A DNA stretch of 56,456 nucleotides, taken from the NCBI GenBank assembly GCA_014762645.1, contig JABURP010000121.1:1-56456 (forward strand). Direction: 5' to 3'. Below, one piece after another: positions 27,665 to 36,666 of the stretch. The position numbers were made by a program, and so were the translations under genes. A model generated the notes under the pieces. It ran no database searches and had not been told where the DNA came from. It was given only the letters and a program-made list of their open reading frames with translations. Numbering within the stretch: position 1 is the first letter of the stretch; each line of letters starts with the position of its first letter. Source of the stretch: Crocinitomicaceae bacterium. Lineage in GTDB: Bacteria > Bacteroidota > Bacteroidia > Flavobacteriales_D > Crocinitomicaceae.

Positions 27665-28897
27665 ATGCCTACCATTTCAGAAAAGGGCAGAAACATGCCT
27701 GAATCGCCGATTAGAAAGCTTGTTCCATTTGCAGAAGAAGCTCAAAGAGCTGGTAAAAAAGTTCTTTATCTGAATATTGGACAGCCCGATATCGCCTCCC
27801 CTAAAGTCGCTATTGATGCTGTGAAAAATTTGAACCGTAAAGTGATTGAGTACAGTCACTCTGCCGGGTTTATATCTTACCGCAATAAATTGGCCGAGTA
27901 TTACCGTTCTGTAGGAATAGATGTGAATGCAGACGAAGTATTGATTACTACCGGTGGGTCTGAGGCTTTGATTTTTGGTTTTTTAACCTGTTTCAACCCT
28001 GGAGATGAAGTGATCATTCCTGAACCGTTTTACGCGAATTACAATGGTTTTGCAAATGTAGCGGGCATTAAAGTTGTACCGGTAACGGCTAAAATTGAAA
28101 ACGGGTTTGCTTTGCCGGATGTAGAGGCATTTGAAGCATTAATAACTCCACGGACCAAAGGAATTGTTATCTGCAACCCTGGGAATCCCACAGGATACCT
28201 TTATACCAAATCAGAGTTAGAACAACTAAAAGACATTGTTTCAAGACATGACCTCTATCTTTTTGCAGATGAAGTTTACAGAGAATTCTGCTATGATGGT
28301 GCTAAACCATATTCCGTAATGAATCTTACCGGAATTGAAGATAATGTTGTGTTGATCGATTCGGTTTCCAAACGATACTCTATGTGTGGTGCAAGAATCG
28401 GTGCTATGATTAGTCGTAACAAAGAATTAATGGCAACGGCACTGAAGTTTGCACAGGCCCGGTTATCTCCACCTACCCTTGCACAAATAGCCAGTGAAGC
28501 GGCACTTGACACACCGAATTCCTATTTTGAAGAGGTAATTGACGAATACGTTGAGCGAAGAAATATAATGGTGGATGGACTTAACAATATTGACGGAGTA
28601 TTTTGCCCAAAACCAAAAGGTGCTTTTTACTGTGTTGCACGTTTTCCTGTAGATAGTACAGAGAAATTCTGCCAATGGTTGTTACAGGAGTTTGAGCACA
28701 ACGGACAAACCGTGATGATGGCACCAGCCAGTGGGTTTTACGCAACGCCTGGACTTGGTGTAGATGAAGCTAGAATTGCTTATGTTCTGAATAAAGATGC
28801 GCTCCGGGATGCTGTAGAATGCCTGGAAGAAGCGTTGAAAATTTATCCGGGACGACTGCAGGTTGCAAACCATGTCACTCAAGAACGTACCGCTTAA
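27665..28897 (+). CDS. PLP-dependent class I/II aminotransferase
   Basis: 410 aa from the ATG at 27665 (PTISEKGRNMPESPIRKLVP). The fold-type I signatures are present: NIGQPDI, NPGNPTGYLYTKSEL, the aspartate in LFADEVYREF, the Schiff-base lysine in DSVSKRYSMCGARIG, and a C-terminal Arg in ARIAYV. The family is closest to aspartate/aromatic aminotransferases, transferring amino groups between amino acids and 2-oxo acids with PLP. Exact substrate not determinable. No biosynthetic neighbours help. It has its own promoter. Confidence 0.9.
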   Translation: MPTISEKGRNMPESPIRKLVPFAEEAQRAGKKVLYLNIGQPDIASPKVAIDAVKNLNRKVIEYSHSAGFISYRNKLAEYYRSVGIDVNADEVLITTGGSEALIFGFLTCFNPGDEVIIPEPFYANYNGFANVAGIKVVPVTAKIENGFALPDVEAFEALITPRTKGIVICNPGNPTGYLYTKSELEQLKDIVSRHDLYLFADEVYREFCYDGAKPYSVMNLTGIEDNVVLIDSVSKRYSMCGARIGAMISRNKELMATALKFAQARLSPPTLAQIASEAALDTPNSYFEEVIDEYVERRNIMVDGLNNIDGVFCPKPKGAFYCVARFPVDSTEKFCQWLLQEFEHNGQTVMMAPASGFYATPGLGVDEARIAYVLNKDALRDAVECLEEALKIYPGRLQVANHVTQERTA

Positions 28898-28958
28898 TAA
28901 AATGAGCTTTTTTTACCTCTTGCTTAATTTTCTATAATTAAATCCGTTTATTGAGCAA

Positions 28959-30578
28959 GTGTTTCGAACTATCGCCATAATAACTGTTTTGCTTGGCTCT
29001 TCCGTTTATGGTCAAAAGAGCAATATATTCTTCCATCTTGATAAGATTACGATTAAAGAAAAGGTGGTAAAGGATTCAACTAACTTTCAACGATATCAGG
29101 ACAAAGCAATAGAACAGTTCAGACTTAATGGCTACGTAGGTGTCACTTTTCGTGATTCGGTGAAAAAAAACACTGGTACTCACTACTATTATTCCTATAC
29201 CAGAAAATTCAAATACATCACGCTGGAGACAATTTCAGGCCGTAAAAAGAAAGTAAAGTCTTCACGCACCAAGGATTATCTCGCCGCTTTGAGAACCCTG
29301 AACAAAGAAATAAATACGTTGGAGAATAATGGGTTCCCTTTTGCACAAATCAAAATCACGGAACAAATCGAAACGAAGGACCGGATTAAACTTCTTTACA
29401 AAATAGATTCGGGTGAATATTTTATCATTGATAAAATCCATCTTAAAAGCCAGCAACCCTTCCACGAAAAAACAGTGCTAAACCTTATCGGGATGCAAGT
29501 GGGGGAAGAATATGACGAATCAAAAATCAGCAATATCAGCACCTTGTTGTCCGCTACAAAACTATATCGCTTAAGTCGCCCGGTTGAAGTACTTTTCAGA
29601 CATGGTAAGGCCGAACTTTTTATCTATTTCCAGAAAGAAAAATCAAGTACTGCTGACGGATATATTGGGTTTCAACAAGATCCGATAACAAAAAAGCTGG
29701 CATTGAACGGCTTTATAGACTTTGAACTACACAATTCATTGAATCGTGCTGAAATACTTGATCTGAACTGGAAAAGTAATCCCGACAAAACTCAAAATGG
29801 TGCGGTTAAAATCTCCTATCCCTTTTTGTTTAACACACCGTTGGGGGTTGGCGGAGATTTGGATATACGCAAACAAGACTCTACTTTTTTACGTACAGAT
29901 CTCTCCTTAAACCTGAGTTACTACCATCCTGTTATTCGGTTCTCTGTTTTTGATCAACTGGAAAGATCAGATACCTTGCGTGTTGCACCACCCAATTTTA
30001 GGAGTTATAGAAAAAATACAATTGGAGCTACGGTTCACTTTTCTGCTCCGAGAATTGAAGCTGTGCCCTTTTATCATCCGCAAATATTCCTTTTAGGGGG
30101 ATTTTACAACTACCGGGATGATACCCTGGATGACAACAAACAAAAAATAGACAACAGTAAATATCAGGTCCGCTATTCGCATACAATTGATTTTTTAAAA
30201 TTCTTCCGGTTACGCAATACAGTTCAATTTCAGGGCTTAACTTCCGGCATAACCTTATCGCGTAACGAACTGATATACTTCGGTGGGTTGAGATCCGTCA
30301 GGGGCTTTTACGAACTCGAGCTTTCCGGAAATGATATATGGATGTTCACTAACGAGATTGCTTTTAGACCGGTAGATCTAATTTCCATCTTCCTAATCTA
30401 CGATTACAGTTCCTTTCAGAGTAACGGACACCATTTTACCAATAGTTTTGGCTTTGGTTTTTCGCTAAAAAGCAACACTAATTCACTTGAGATTGTTGTC
30501 GCCAATGGAGTGTTAGACAACAACCCCTTTCAATTGAGCAACACAAAAATACACCTGGGATTCCGATCAACATTCTAG
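28959..30578 (+). CDS. Omp85-superfamily (BamA/TamA-like) outer-membrane protein
   Basis: 539 aa, GTG start at 28959, signal peptide FRTIAIITVLLGSSVYG. The periplasmic part (about 20-240) contains POTRA-like segments, such as YFIIDKIHLKSQQPFHEKTVLNLIGMQVGEEYDESKI. The barrel (about 250-539) has the Omp85 loop-6 motif in LRSVRGF and ends in an aromatic residue (RSTF). It is shorter than BamA and therefore closer to TamA or FhaC-like members. It may insert or secrete proteins, but the client is unknown, and BamA proper is not in this window. Confidence 0.78.
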   Translation: MFRTIAIITVLLGSSVYGQKSNIFFHLDKITIKEKVVKDSTNFQRYQDKAIEQFRLNGYVGVTFRDSVKKNTGTHYYYSYTRKFKYITLETISGRKKKVKSSRTKDYLAALRTLNKEINTLENNGFPFAQIKITEQIETKDRIKLLYKIDSGEYFIIDKIHLKSQQPFHEKTVLNLIGMQVGEEYDESKISNISTLLSATKLYRLSRPVEVLFRHGKAELFIYFQKEKSSTADGYIGFQQDPITKKLALNGFIDFELHNSLNRAEILDLNWKSNPDKTQNGAVKISYPFLFNTPLGVGGDLDIRKQDSTFLRTDLSLNLSYYHPVIRFSVFDQLERSDTLRVAPPNFRSYRKNTIGATVHFSAPRIEAVPFYHPQIFLLGGFYNYRDDTLDDNKQKIDNSKYQVRYSHTIDFLKFFRLRNTVQFQGLTSGITLSRNELIYFGGLRSVRGFYELELSGNDIWMFTNEIAFRPVDLISIFLIYDYSSFQSNGHHFTNSFGFGFSLKSNTNSLEIVVANGVLDNNPFQLSNTKIHLGFRSTF

Positions 30579-30655
30579 CTGAAAAATCAATCAGCCACTC
30601 CTTTTAATCATTTGCTGCGTATTTAGTTTACGGAATGATTAATTTTATACCCGGA

Positions 30656-33271
30656 ATGAAATTCATGAAACACGTAAGCTTACTCATTACAATTGTACTA
30701 TTGTCTGTTACTGGATATAGTCAGGAATCCGGGTATGAACCAGGTCAATTGCTCGTTCAATTCAAAAACGGAACAGATACAGACGCTTTGATTCGCCAAT
30801 TTCAGGAAGAGCAAAATATCAAAATCAACGAATTTGTACAGTTATCTCGTTTGGCAAATATCTATCAAATCAAATTTGAAGACACCTCAATAGACCTGGA
30901 CAATGCGACTTTTTTACTCTACACCTACCGGCAAGTAAATACGGTTCAAAAAAACCATTACATCACCACAAGAGAAACAATACCCACAGATACCTTATTT
31001 GCTCAGCAATGGCATCACAAAAACACCGGACAAACCGGCGGAACACTAGATGCGGATATAGACACTCCAGACGCCTGGGACATTACAACTGGAGGAATTA
31101 CCACCCATAACGACACCATTGTTGTTTGTGTAATTGAAGGAAATGGAGTCGATATTTCCCACGTTGACCTGGTAGATAACATTTGGCACAACTATGCGGA
31201 AATTCCAAATAACGGAATGGATGACGACAACAATGGATACGTGGACGACTTTGACGGATGGAACGTAGCCACTCTAAATGATCAAGTAGGAAGCGGTAAT
31301 CACGGAACCCGGGTTGCTGGTATGATAGGAGCTACGGGAAACAATGTCACAGGAGTTTCTGGCGTAAACTGGAATGTAAAAATGATGATCGTCAAAGGAC
31401 AAGTGGCATCCAATGAATCAAGTGTTATTGCAGCTTATGATTATCCATTAACTATGCGCAAAATGTATAATGATTCGTATGGTCAGGAAGGAGCATTTGT
31501 TGTTGCTACTAATGCATCATGGGGGATAGACAATGGAGACCCTGCAGATGCGCCGCTATGGTGTGCCATGTACGACACTCTTGGTGCTTATGGAATACTA
31601 AATATTGCTGCCACTACCAATAACAATGCGGATGTAGATGCTAATGGAGACTTACCCACTGCCTGCCCGTCACAATATCTTATTGGCGTTACCATGACTG
31701 ATGATACAGATGATCGAGCAAACTCAGGATACGGCCCTACTCACGTTGACCTTGGTGCACCGGGAAGTTCCGTTTATCTGCCTTTTAATGGAAATCTTTA
31801 TATCACTACAAATGGTACTTCTTTTGCGTCACCTTGTGTAGCAGGAGCAGTAGCGCTTGCCTATTCTGCACCTTGCCCTGAATTTATTGATTACGCGAAA
31901 TACGATCCATCCGGTGCTGCAATGGATATGCGGAACTACATACTGGACAATGTTGACGTTATTCCTGCCTTATCCGGTGAAGTAGCCACAGATGGACGAC
32001 TAAATATCAATAATTCAATCAATGCAATGCTCAGTTCTTGCAGTATATCTGCCTGCCAACGACCATTCAACGTTCATGCCTCCGAATTTACCGATACGTC
32101 TGCAACATTCATTTGGGAAGGGTTTTCAGTGAATTATCTCTTTTACATAACAGAGGGAGCGAACCCGGAAGTAGAGATTCCCCTGGTCAATCAGGATAGT
32201 ATTTATTTTGATACCTTAACCGCTTGTACGCAATACACCATTCGGGTTAAAGGCATCTGTGGTTCAGATACATCTGACTACTCTTACCCATTCACCTTTA
32301 CTACAGATGGATGTTGTAACAACCCGGCTATTGATTATGTCTCAGCAGGACAGGACTCCATTACTATTTCTTGGAACTCTGTACTATATGGAACACAATA
32401 CGATATTCGTTATCGCAAACAGGGTGATGTTTCATGGATTGCAACGCTTACGGACACCATTTCACCCCTAACAGTAACTGGCTTGGATACATGTACTACT
32501 TATGAATTTCAAATTCAAACGACTTGTACAGACAGTACACAAGGATTCAGCACATCCTATAATTATTCAACACTGGGCTGTGGTGCATGCTACGAAGCGG
32601 TATACTGTGATGTAATTGGCGCCAATGATAACTTAGAGTGGATAGATAGTATTGTAATTAATGGTGTAATTAACGTCACTGGACAGAACAACGGTTGGCT
32701 CCAATCAACAAATATCCTGACGAGTTTTGAAGCTGGGCAAACTTACTCTGTAGTACTAAAGCCAGGATATTCCGGAACCACATTCACTGAGAGGTTTTCT
32801 ATTTGGATAGACTTCAATCAGGACGGTGTTTTTGACCCTTCTGAAGAATTGCTGGGAAATGTAAATACCACAACGGTCCTGACAGATGATATAACTATTC
32901 CTATAACGGCACTCAGTGGAATTACAAAAATGAGAATTGGAATGAACGGTGTGACTACTCCTGAACCTTGCCCGACAAGCGCTTTCTATGGTGAATATGA
33001 AGACTATTGCGTTTACATTGGTCAAGATGCAGGTTGGAATGACGCACAATTATTGATTAAGGTTTATCCGAACCCGGTACATCAAACCTTAAACATTGAA
33101 TCTTCCTCACTTATTAAATCGATCAAAATATTTTCCTACGACGGTAAAGAAGTACTGTTTTTGAACGAATCTGTTGACCAGTTAGATGTCTCCAGTTTCG
33201 ATAAGGGAATGTATATCCTATATCTGCAAACAGAGAACGGAACACAGATCCTTAAATTCGTCAAACAGTAA
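30656..33271 (+). CDS. Secreted S8 subtilase-like protein with T9SS sorting domain, catalytic Asp replaced by Glu
   Basis: 871 aa from ATG 30656 (an ATG at 30635 is less likely because the signal peptide begins at KFMKHVSLL). Domains: prodomain (~25-110), peptidase S8 (~120-435), two fibronectin-III-like domains (~460-640), GEVED-type domain (~700-780) and T9SS sorting domain (VYPNPVHQTLNI to end). His (codon 31301) in NHGTRVAG and Ser (codon 31820) in NGTSFASP are present. The Asp expected in VID(T/S)G is Glu (GAA, 31136) in VCVIEGNGVDISH. Activity is therefore doubtful, or the site is altered. The final stop overlaps the next ATG. Confidence 0.85.
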   Translation: MKFMKHVSLLITIVLLSVTGYSQESGYEPGQLLVQFKNGTDTDALIRQFQEEQNIKINEFVQLSRLANIYQIKFEDTSIDLDNATFLLYTYRQVNTVQKNHYITTRETIPTDTLFAQQWHHKNTGQTGGTLDADIDTPDAWDITTGGITTHNDTIVVCVIEGNGVDISHVDLVDNIWHNYAEIPNNGMDDDNNGYVDDFDGWNVATLNDQVGSGNHGTRVAGMIGATGNNVTGVSGVNWNVKMMIVKGQVASNESSVIAAYDYPLTMRKMYNDSYGQEGAFVVATNASWGIDNGDPADAPLWCAMYDTLGAYGILNIAATTNNNADVDANGDLPTACPSQYLIGVTMTDDTDDRANSGYGPTHVDLGAPGSSVYLPFNGNLYITTNGTSFASPCVAGAVALAYSAPCPEFIDYAKYDPSGAAMDMRNYILDNVDVIPALSGEVATDGRLNINNSINAMLSSCSISACQRPFNVHASEFTDTSATFIWEGFSVNYLFYITEGANPEVEIPLVNQDSIYFDTLTACTQYTIRVKGICGSDTSDYSYPFTFTTDGCCNNPAIDYVSAGQDSITISWNSVLYGTQYDIRYRKQGDVSWIATLTDTISPLTVTGLDTCTTYEFQIQTTCTDSTQGFSTSYNYSTLGCGACYEAVYCDVIGANDNLEWIDSIVINGVINVTGQNNGWLQSTNILTSFEAGQTYSVVLKPGYSGTTFTERFSIWIDFNQDGVFDPSEELLGNVNTTTVLTDDITIPITALSGITKMRIGMNGVTTPEPCPTSAFYGEYEDYCVYIGQDAGWNDAQLLIKVYPNPVHQTLNIESSSLIKSIKIFSYDGKEVLFLNESVDQLDVSSFDKGMYILYLQTENGTQILKFVKQ

Positions 33272-33447
33272 TGAGCAACTCCAAAATATCTGAACTTGAA
33301 CCCGAAGACTATTACCATTCCCCTGAAGGGTATATTATTTTTACCGAAAAATACCACCTAAAAAGAGGTTATTGTTGCAAGAGTGGTTGTAAGCACTGTC
33401 CATACGGATACGATAAAAAAACAGGACGCATCAAACCTAAATCTTAA
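33271..33447 (+). CDS. Small DUF5522-like cysteine-rich protein (58 aa)
   Basis: Runs from ATG 33271, which overlaps the stop of the subtilase gene (TAATG), to TAA 33445-33447. The product contains EDYYHSPEGYIIFTEKYHL and then RGYCCKSGCKHCPYGY, the cysteine arrangement of the short DUF5522 family found in Bacteroidota and some eukaryotes. The closely spaced cysteines suggest metal binding. Function unknown. Its family identity and exact fit between two genes make it a real gene despite its size. Confidence 0.83.
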   Translation: MSNSKISELEPEDYYHSPEGYIIFTEKYHLKRGYCCKSGCKHCPYGYDKKTGRIKPKS

Positions 33448-33458
33448 GCGCAATACAC

Positions 33459-33466
33459 TACCTTTG
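33459..33466 (+). promoter_or_regulatory. Candidate -7 element (TACCTTTG) for tsaC
   Basis: Perfect TAnnTTTG, 17 nt before the GTG start at 33484. No clear -33 box. Confidence 0.4.
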
Positions 33467-33483
33467 TGGCCAAAAATTAAAGC

Positions 33484-34098
33484 GTGCTAATAGAAATAAA
33501 CCCCGAGAGTCCGGATCAAAGAAAGATAGATGAGATTGCAGAAATTCTGAACAAGGGCGGTGTCATTATCTATCCTACAGATACCGTTTACAGTTTTGGC
33601 TGTAGTCTGATGCACAAAAGAGCTATTGAAAAATTGGCCAAACTCAAGGGATTAAAGCTTAAAAAAGCTAATTTCTCCCTTATCTGTTATGATTTGAGCA
33701 CCTTATCAGAACACACGCGTTACATAGATCGTCCCACTTATAAGATCCTCAACAAAAACCTGCCTGGTCCTTTTACATTTATTTTGCCAGCATCCAGTAA
33801 AATTCCAAAATTATTTGATTCCAATAAAAAAACTGTGGGAATCAGGATACCGGATAGTAACATTGCACGAGCTATAGTAAATACCCTCGGGCATCCACTG
33901 GTAACTACCTCACTTCACAGTGATGATGAAATTTTGGAATATACTACTGACCCTTATCAGATTCAACAAAACTGGGAAAATCAGGTGGACGCTATCATTG
34001 ATGGAGGATTCGGAAAAATTGAACCTTCAACCGTTGTGGACCTATCAGAAGGAGATGTCGAAATCATCAGACAGGGTATAGGTGAATTGCTTTATTAA
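33484..34098 (+). CDS. tsaC: L-threonylcarbamoyladenylate synthase (TsaC/Sua5/YwlC)
   Basis: 204 aa, GTG start. The YrdC-type fold is seen from GGVIIYPTDTVYSFGC (nucleotide and threonine site) through LKLKKANFSLICYDL and GPFTFILPAS to IPDSNIARAIV and a final DGGFGKIEPSTVVDL. It makes threonylcarbamoyl-AMP from Thr, bicarbonate and ATP for the t6A37 modification of ANN-decoding tRNAs. It is the short TsaC form without the Sua5 C-terminal domain. Cytoplasmic. Confidence 0.92.
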   Translation: MLIEINPESPDQRKIDEIAEILNKGGVIIYPTDTVYSFGCSLMHKRAIEKLAKLKGLKLKKANFSLICYDLSTLSEHTRYIDRPTYKILNKNLPGPFTFILPASSKIPKLFDSNKKTVGIRIPDSNIARAIVNTLGHPLVTTSLHSDDEILEYTTDPYQIQQNWENQVDAIIDGGFGKIEPSTVVDLSEGDVEIIRQGIGELLY

Positions 34099-34174
34099 CA
34101 AGTTGTTTGAATAACTTCTTTCAATCTTCGTCTCACCAAATAATTGACTTATTAAATTCGTATAAAGTCATCAC

Positions 34175-35710
34175 ATGGTCCTCAATTATATTTGGATAGG
34201 ATTCTTTATTGTTGCGTTCATCACTGCGTTGGTGCGAACCATTGGTGGAGAAATGGCAGTCTTCGGAGAAGTCATGAATTCCACTTTTGAAATGGCTGAA
34301 CTGGCTTTTGAAATCTCCATCTATTTAACAGGTGTGCTCTGCTTGTGGATGGGAATTATGAAAATTGGTGAGAACGGTGGATCAGTTCAGGCGCTTTCTC
34401 GTATAGTTGGCCCTTTCTTCAACAAACTATTTCCAGGTGTTCCAGAAGATCATCCTGCCAGAGGTTCTATGCTGATGAACTTCTCCGCAAATATGTTGGG
34501 TCTGGATAACGCAGCAACTCCAATGGGATTAAAAGCCATGAGCGAGTTACAGGATCTCAACGATAAAAAAGACCGGGCTACCAACGCCATGATTATGTTC
34601 CTGGTGCTTAACACGTCAGGTCTTACCATAATTCCGGTAGCAGTGATGACCTACCGAAGTCAAATGGGTGCTTCTAATCCGGCAGATATCTTTATTCCAA
34701 TCCTGATAGCAACATTCGCAGCATCCGTTGTTGGATTGATCACAGTAGCCCTCTATCAACGAATTAACTTATTAGACAAAGTCATTTTAGCCTACCTCGG
34801 CGGAATGACAGCAATTATTGTGGCCGCAATATGGTACTTCACGTCCCTTGAAACGGCAGAGCTGGAAAGTCAGTCATCCCTGTTGTCTAATGTGATTTTA
34901 TTTGGGATCATTGTACTGTTTATCTTAATGGCAATTCGTAAAAAGGTCAATGTCTACGAGTCGTTCATTGATGGAGCAAAAGGTGGTTTCGAAATCGCTG
35001 TTAAAATCATACCATATTTGGTGGCAATCCTCGTTTCTATAGCAGTTTTCAGAGCTTCCGGCGCAATGAATTACCTCATTTACGGGTTTGAACTCTTTTT
35101 TGGATTGTTTACAGAAAATACGGAATTCGTCAAGGGATTACCAACTGCCTTAATGAAACCACTGAGCGGATCAGGTGCCAGGGGAATGATGGTTGAATCC
35201 TTCAATACATACGGAGTAGACAGCTTCGTAGGTAAACTATCTGCAACGCTACAAGGCGCTACAGATACTACCTTTTATATTATCGCTGTCTATTTTGGCG
35301 CAGTTGGTATTAAGAAAACGAGATACGCTGTGAAGGCAGGATTGCTGGCCGATCTGGGAGGAATCATTGCGGCATTTGTAATTGCTTCTATATGGTTTGG
35401 CGGAGATAAACAACCTCAAAAGTTGACTGCAAAAGAGACCCTTGTTACCTTTACAGAAGAATGGCATTCTAATAATACGGAAGCTATTGATCCTAACTGT
35501 TATTTTGTGGATCAGGCGAATGATTATTACAGGTACGCTACGGTAAGAAGAAAATATCGTGACATAGCAATCGTCTCTGTCAATAAAGGCGCTACAAAAC
35601 ATGAAGCTTTTATTAAAGCCAAAACAGACGCTGGGGCGATTACCTTGAAGTGTACCGTTGGGAACGAGCGGATCAAAAGCGTCCGTTTACTTGGAAATTT
35701 TGAAGACTAA
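34175..35710 (+). CDS. SpmA-SpmB fusion (nucleoside-recognition/Gate domain) with extra C-terminal domain
   Basis: 511 aa. Two Gate-domain halves with ~10 membrane helices in total: the SpmA-like half (about 1-210, with LDNAATPMGLKAM and LNTSGLTIIPVAVM) and the SpmB-like half (about 235-405, with LMKPLSGSGARGMM and ATDTTFYIIAVYFGAVG). Bacteroidota that do not sporulate often carry this fusion; transport of a small solute is presumed. The ~100 residues after 408 form an extra soluble domain not part of Spm proteins. The stop overlaps the next ATG. Confidence 0.85.
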   Translation: MVLNYIWIGFFIVAFITALVRTIGGEMAVFGEVMNSTFEMAELAFEISIYLTGVLCLWMGIMKIGENGGSVQALSRIVGPFFNKLFPGVPEDHPARGSMLMNFSANMLGLDNAATPMGLKAMSELQDLNDKKDRATNAMIMFLVLNTSGLTIIPVAVMTYRSQMGASNPADIFIPILIATFAASVVGLITVALYQRINLLDKVILAYLGGMTAIIVAAIWYFTSLETAELESQSSLLSNVILFGIIVLFILMAIRKKVNVYESFIDGAKGGFEIAVKIIPYLVAILVSIAVFRASGAMNYLIYGFELFFGLFTENTEFVKGLPTALMKPLSGSGARGMMVESFNTYGVDSFVGKLSATLQGATDTTFYIIAVYFGAVGIKKTRYAVKAGLLADLGGIIAAFVIASIWFGGDKQPQKLTAKETLVTFTEEWHSNNTEAIDPNCYFVDQANDYYRYATVRRKYRDIAIVSVNKGATKHEAFIKAKTDAGAITLKCTVGNERIKSVRLLGNFED

Positions 35711-36177
35711 TGTTCTTTAACAGAAAAAAGAAAAAGAAAGACATAAGCGGGGTTGTCAAATTAAAACCCTTGAAGTATCCATCAAAAATTTTGGTAGGAT
35801 GGGCTGAGGCTATAGGCGGCAATAAAGACCTCAGGGACTGGTTCATGGAAAGCGAAGAGTACAAAGAACTGGGAATTGCAATCTATGCCATATTACTAAA
35901 AGATGATGCCAGAGATTGGTTGGGAGAGAACGGATATGCTCATCTTTTGGCAATGATTAATGGTGTAGAGGGTAACCAGGAAGCATTACACTGGTTGGAG
36001 AAAAACAACTTTCACGTTTTGAAACATGTGGCCCTTGCCGGGGACGGTCAGGAAGAATCCCTTCAATGGCTGCTTAAAAACAACCATAAGGAGTTTGCCA
36101 TGATCTCTCAAAAAATTAAAAAAGTTAAGGACGAAATTGAAGACGAGCACAATGATGTGCACAAATTTGGTCGTTAA
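35710..36177 (+). CDS. Conserved hypothetical protein, Lys-rich N-terminus
   Basis: 155 aa. Starts at the ATG overlapping the stop of the SpmA-SpmB gene, so the two are translationally coupled. The N-terminus is strongly basic (FFNRKKKKKD). The body is helical with repeated tryptophans, DWFMESEEYKEL, DWLGENGYAHLL, HWLEKNNFHVLK and QWLLKNNHKEF, which look like four degenerate helical repeats of ~27-30 residues. No catalytic motif or signal peptide is seen. Coupling suggests work with the membrane protein. Confidence 0.7.
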   Translation: MFFNRKKKKKDISGVVKLKPLKYPSKILVGWAEAIGGNKDLRDWFMESEEYKELGIAIYAILLKDDARDWLGENGYAHLLAMINGVEGNQEALHWLEKNNFHVLKHVALAGDGQEESLQWLLKNNHKEFAMISQKIKKVKDEIEDEHNDVHKFGR

Positions 36178-36587
36178 TCACGTTGCATGATATACTCGTA
36201 TAACTTCCCGTCTCTTGTTTGAGACAAGGTAAAGTTAATATCGTCAAAAGTATAGTTGTAGATAGTGTCCAGATACTGGTTAAGATCAATTAGAGAGTCA
36301 TAATCCCCTGTGTATTTGAACGTCATTTGAGTGGAGTGATCTACTACATAGGATCCGTTATGAGTAACCGGAATATCAGTAACTGTATCGCCTCTTACAA
36401 AAAAGGTTTGGTTACTTTCATAAAGAACAAAGTACACATTTCCGGTCACAGCAGAATTACCTGCTGTGTCATATTGTGTAAATGTACCACTGTAAATACC
36501 AGAGTTTGGTACTGTGATCTCTTTTTTACAAGCTACAAAAAGCGCAGCAAATCCAAACAAGATAAGTAGTTTCTTTTCCATATTCAT
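36174..36587 (-). CDS. Hypothetical small lipoprotein
   Basis: 137 aa. The signal KKLLILFGFAALFVACKKE has a lipobox ending in VAC, followed by a small all-beta domain (GIYSGTFTQYD, GNVYFVLYES, YEYIMQRD) resembling a lipocalin-like or calycin barrel. Family not recognised. It overlaps the convergent hypothetical gene by 4 nt. There is a second in-frame ATG two codons downstream. Confidence 0.7.
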   Translation of the reverse strand: MNMEKKLLILFGFAALFVACKKEITVPNSGIYSGTFTQYDTAGNSAVTGNVYFVLYESNQTFFVRGDTVTDIPVTHNGSYVVDHSTQMTFKYTGDYDSLIDLNQYLDTIYNYTFDDINFTLSQTRDGKLYEYIMQRD

Positions 36588-36666
36588 TTTAACGTGAAGA
36601 TGTACAATATAGTTTAGCAGGATTTAAATATTTGCTATATTGCTTGTTCAAATTTACAAAAAAATC

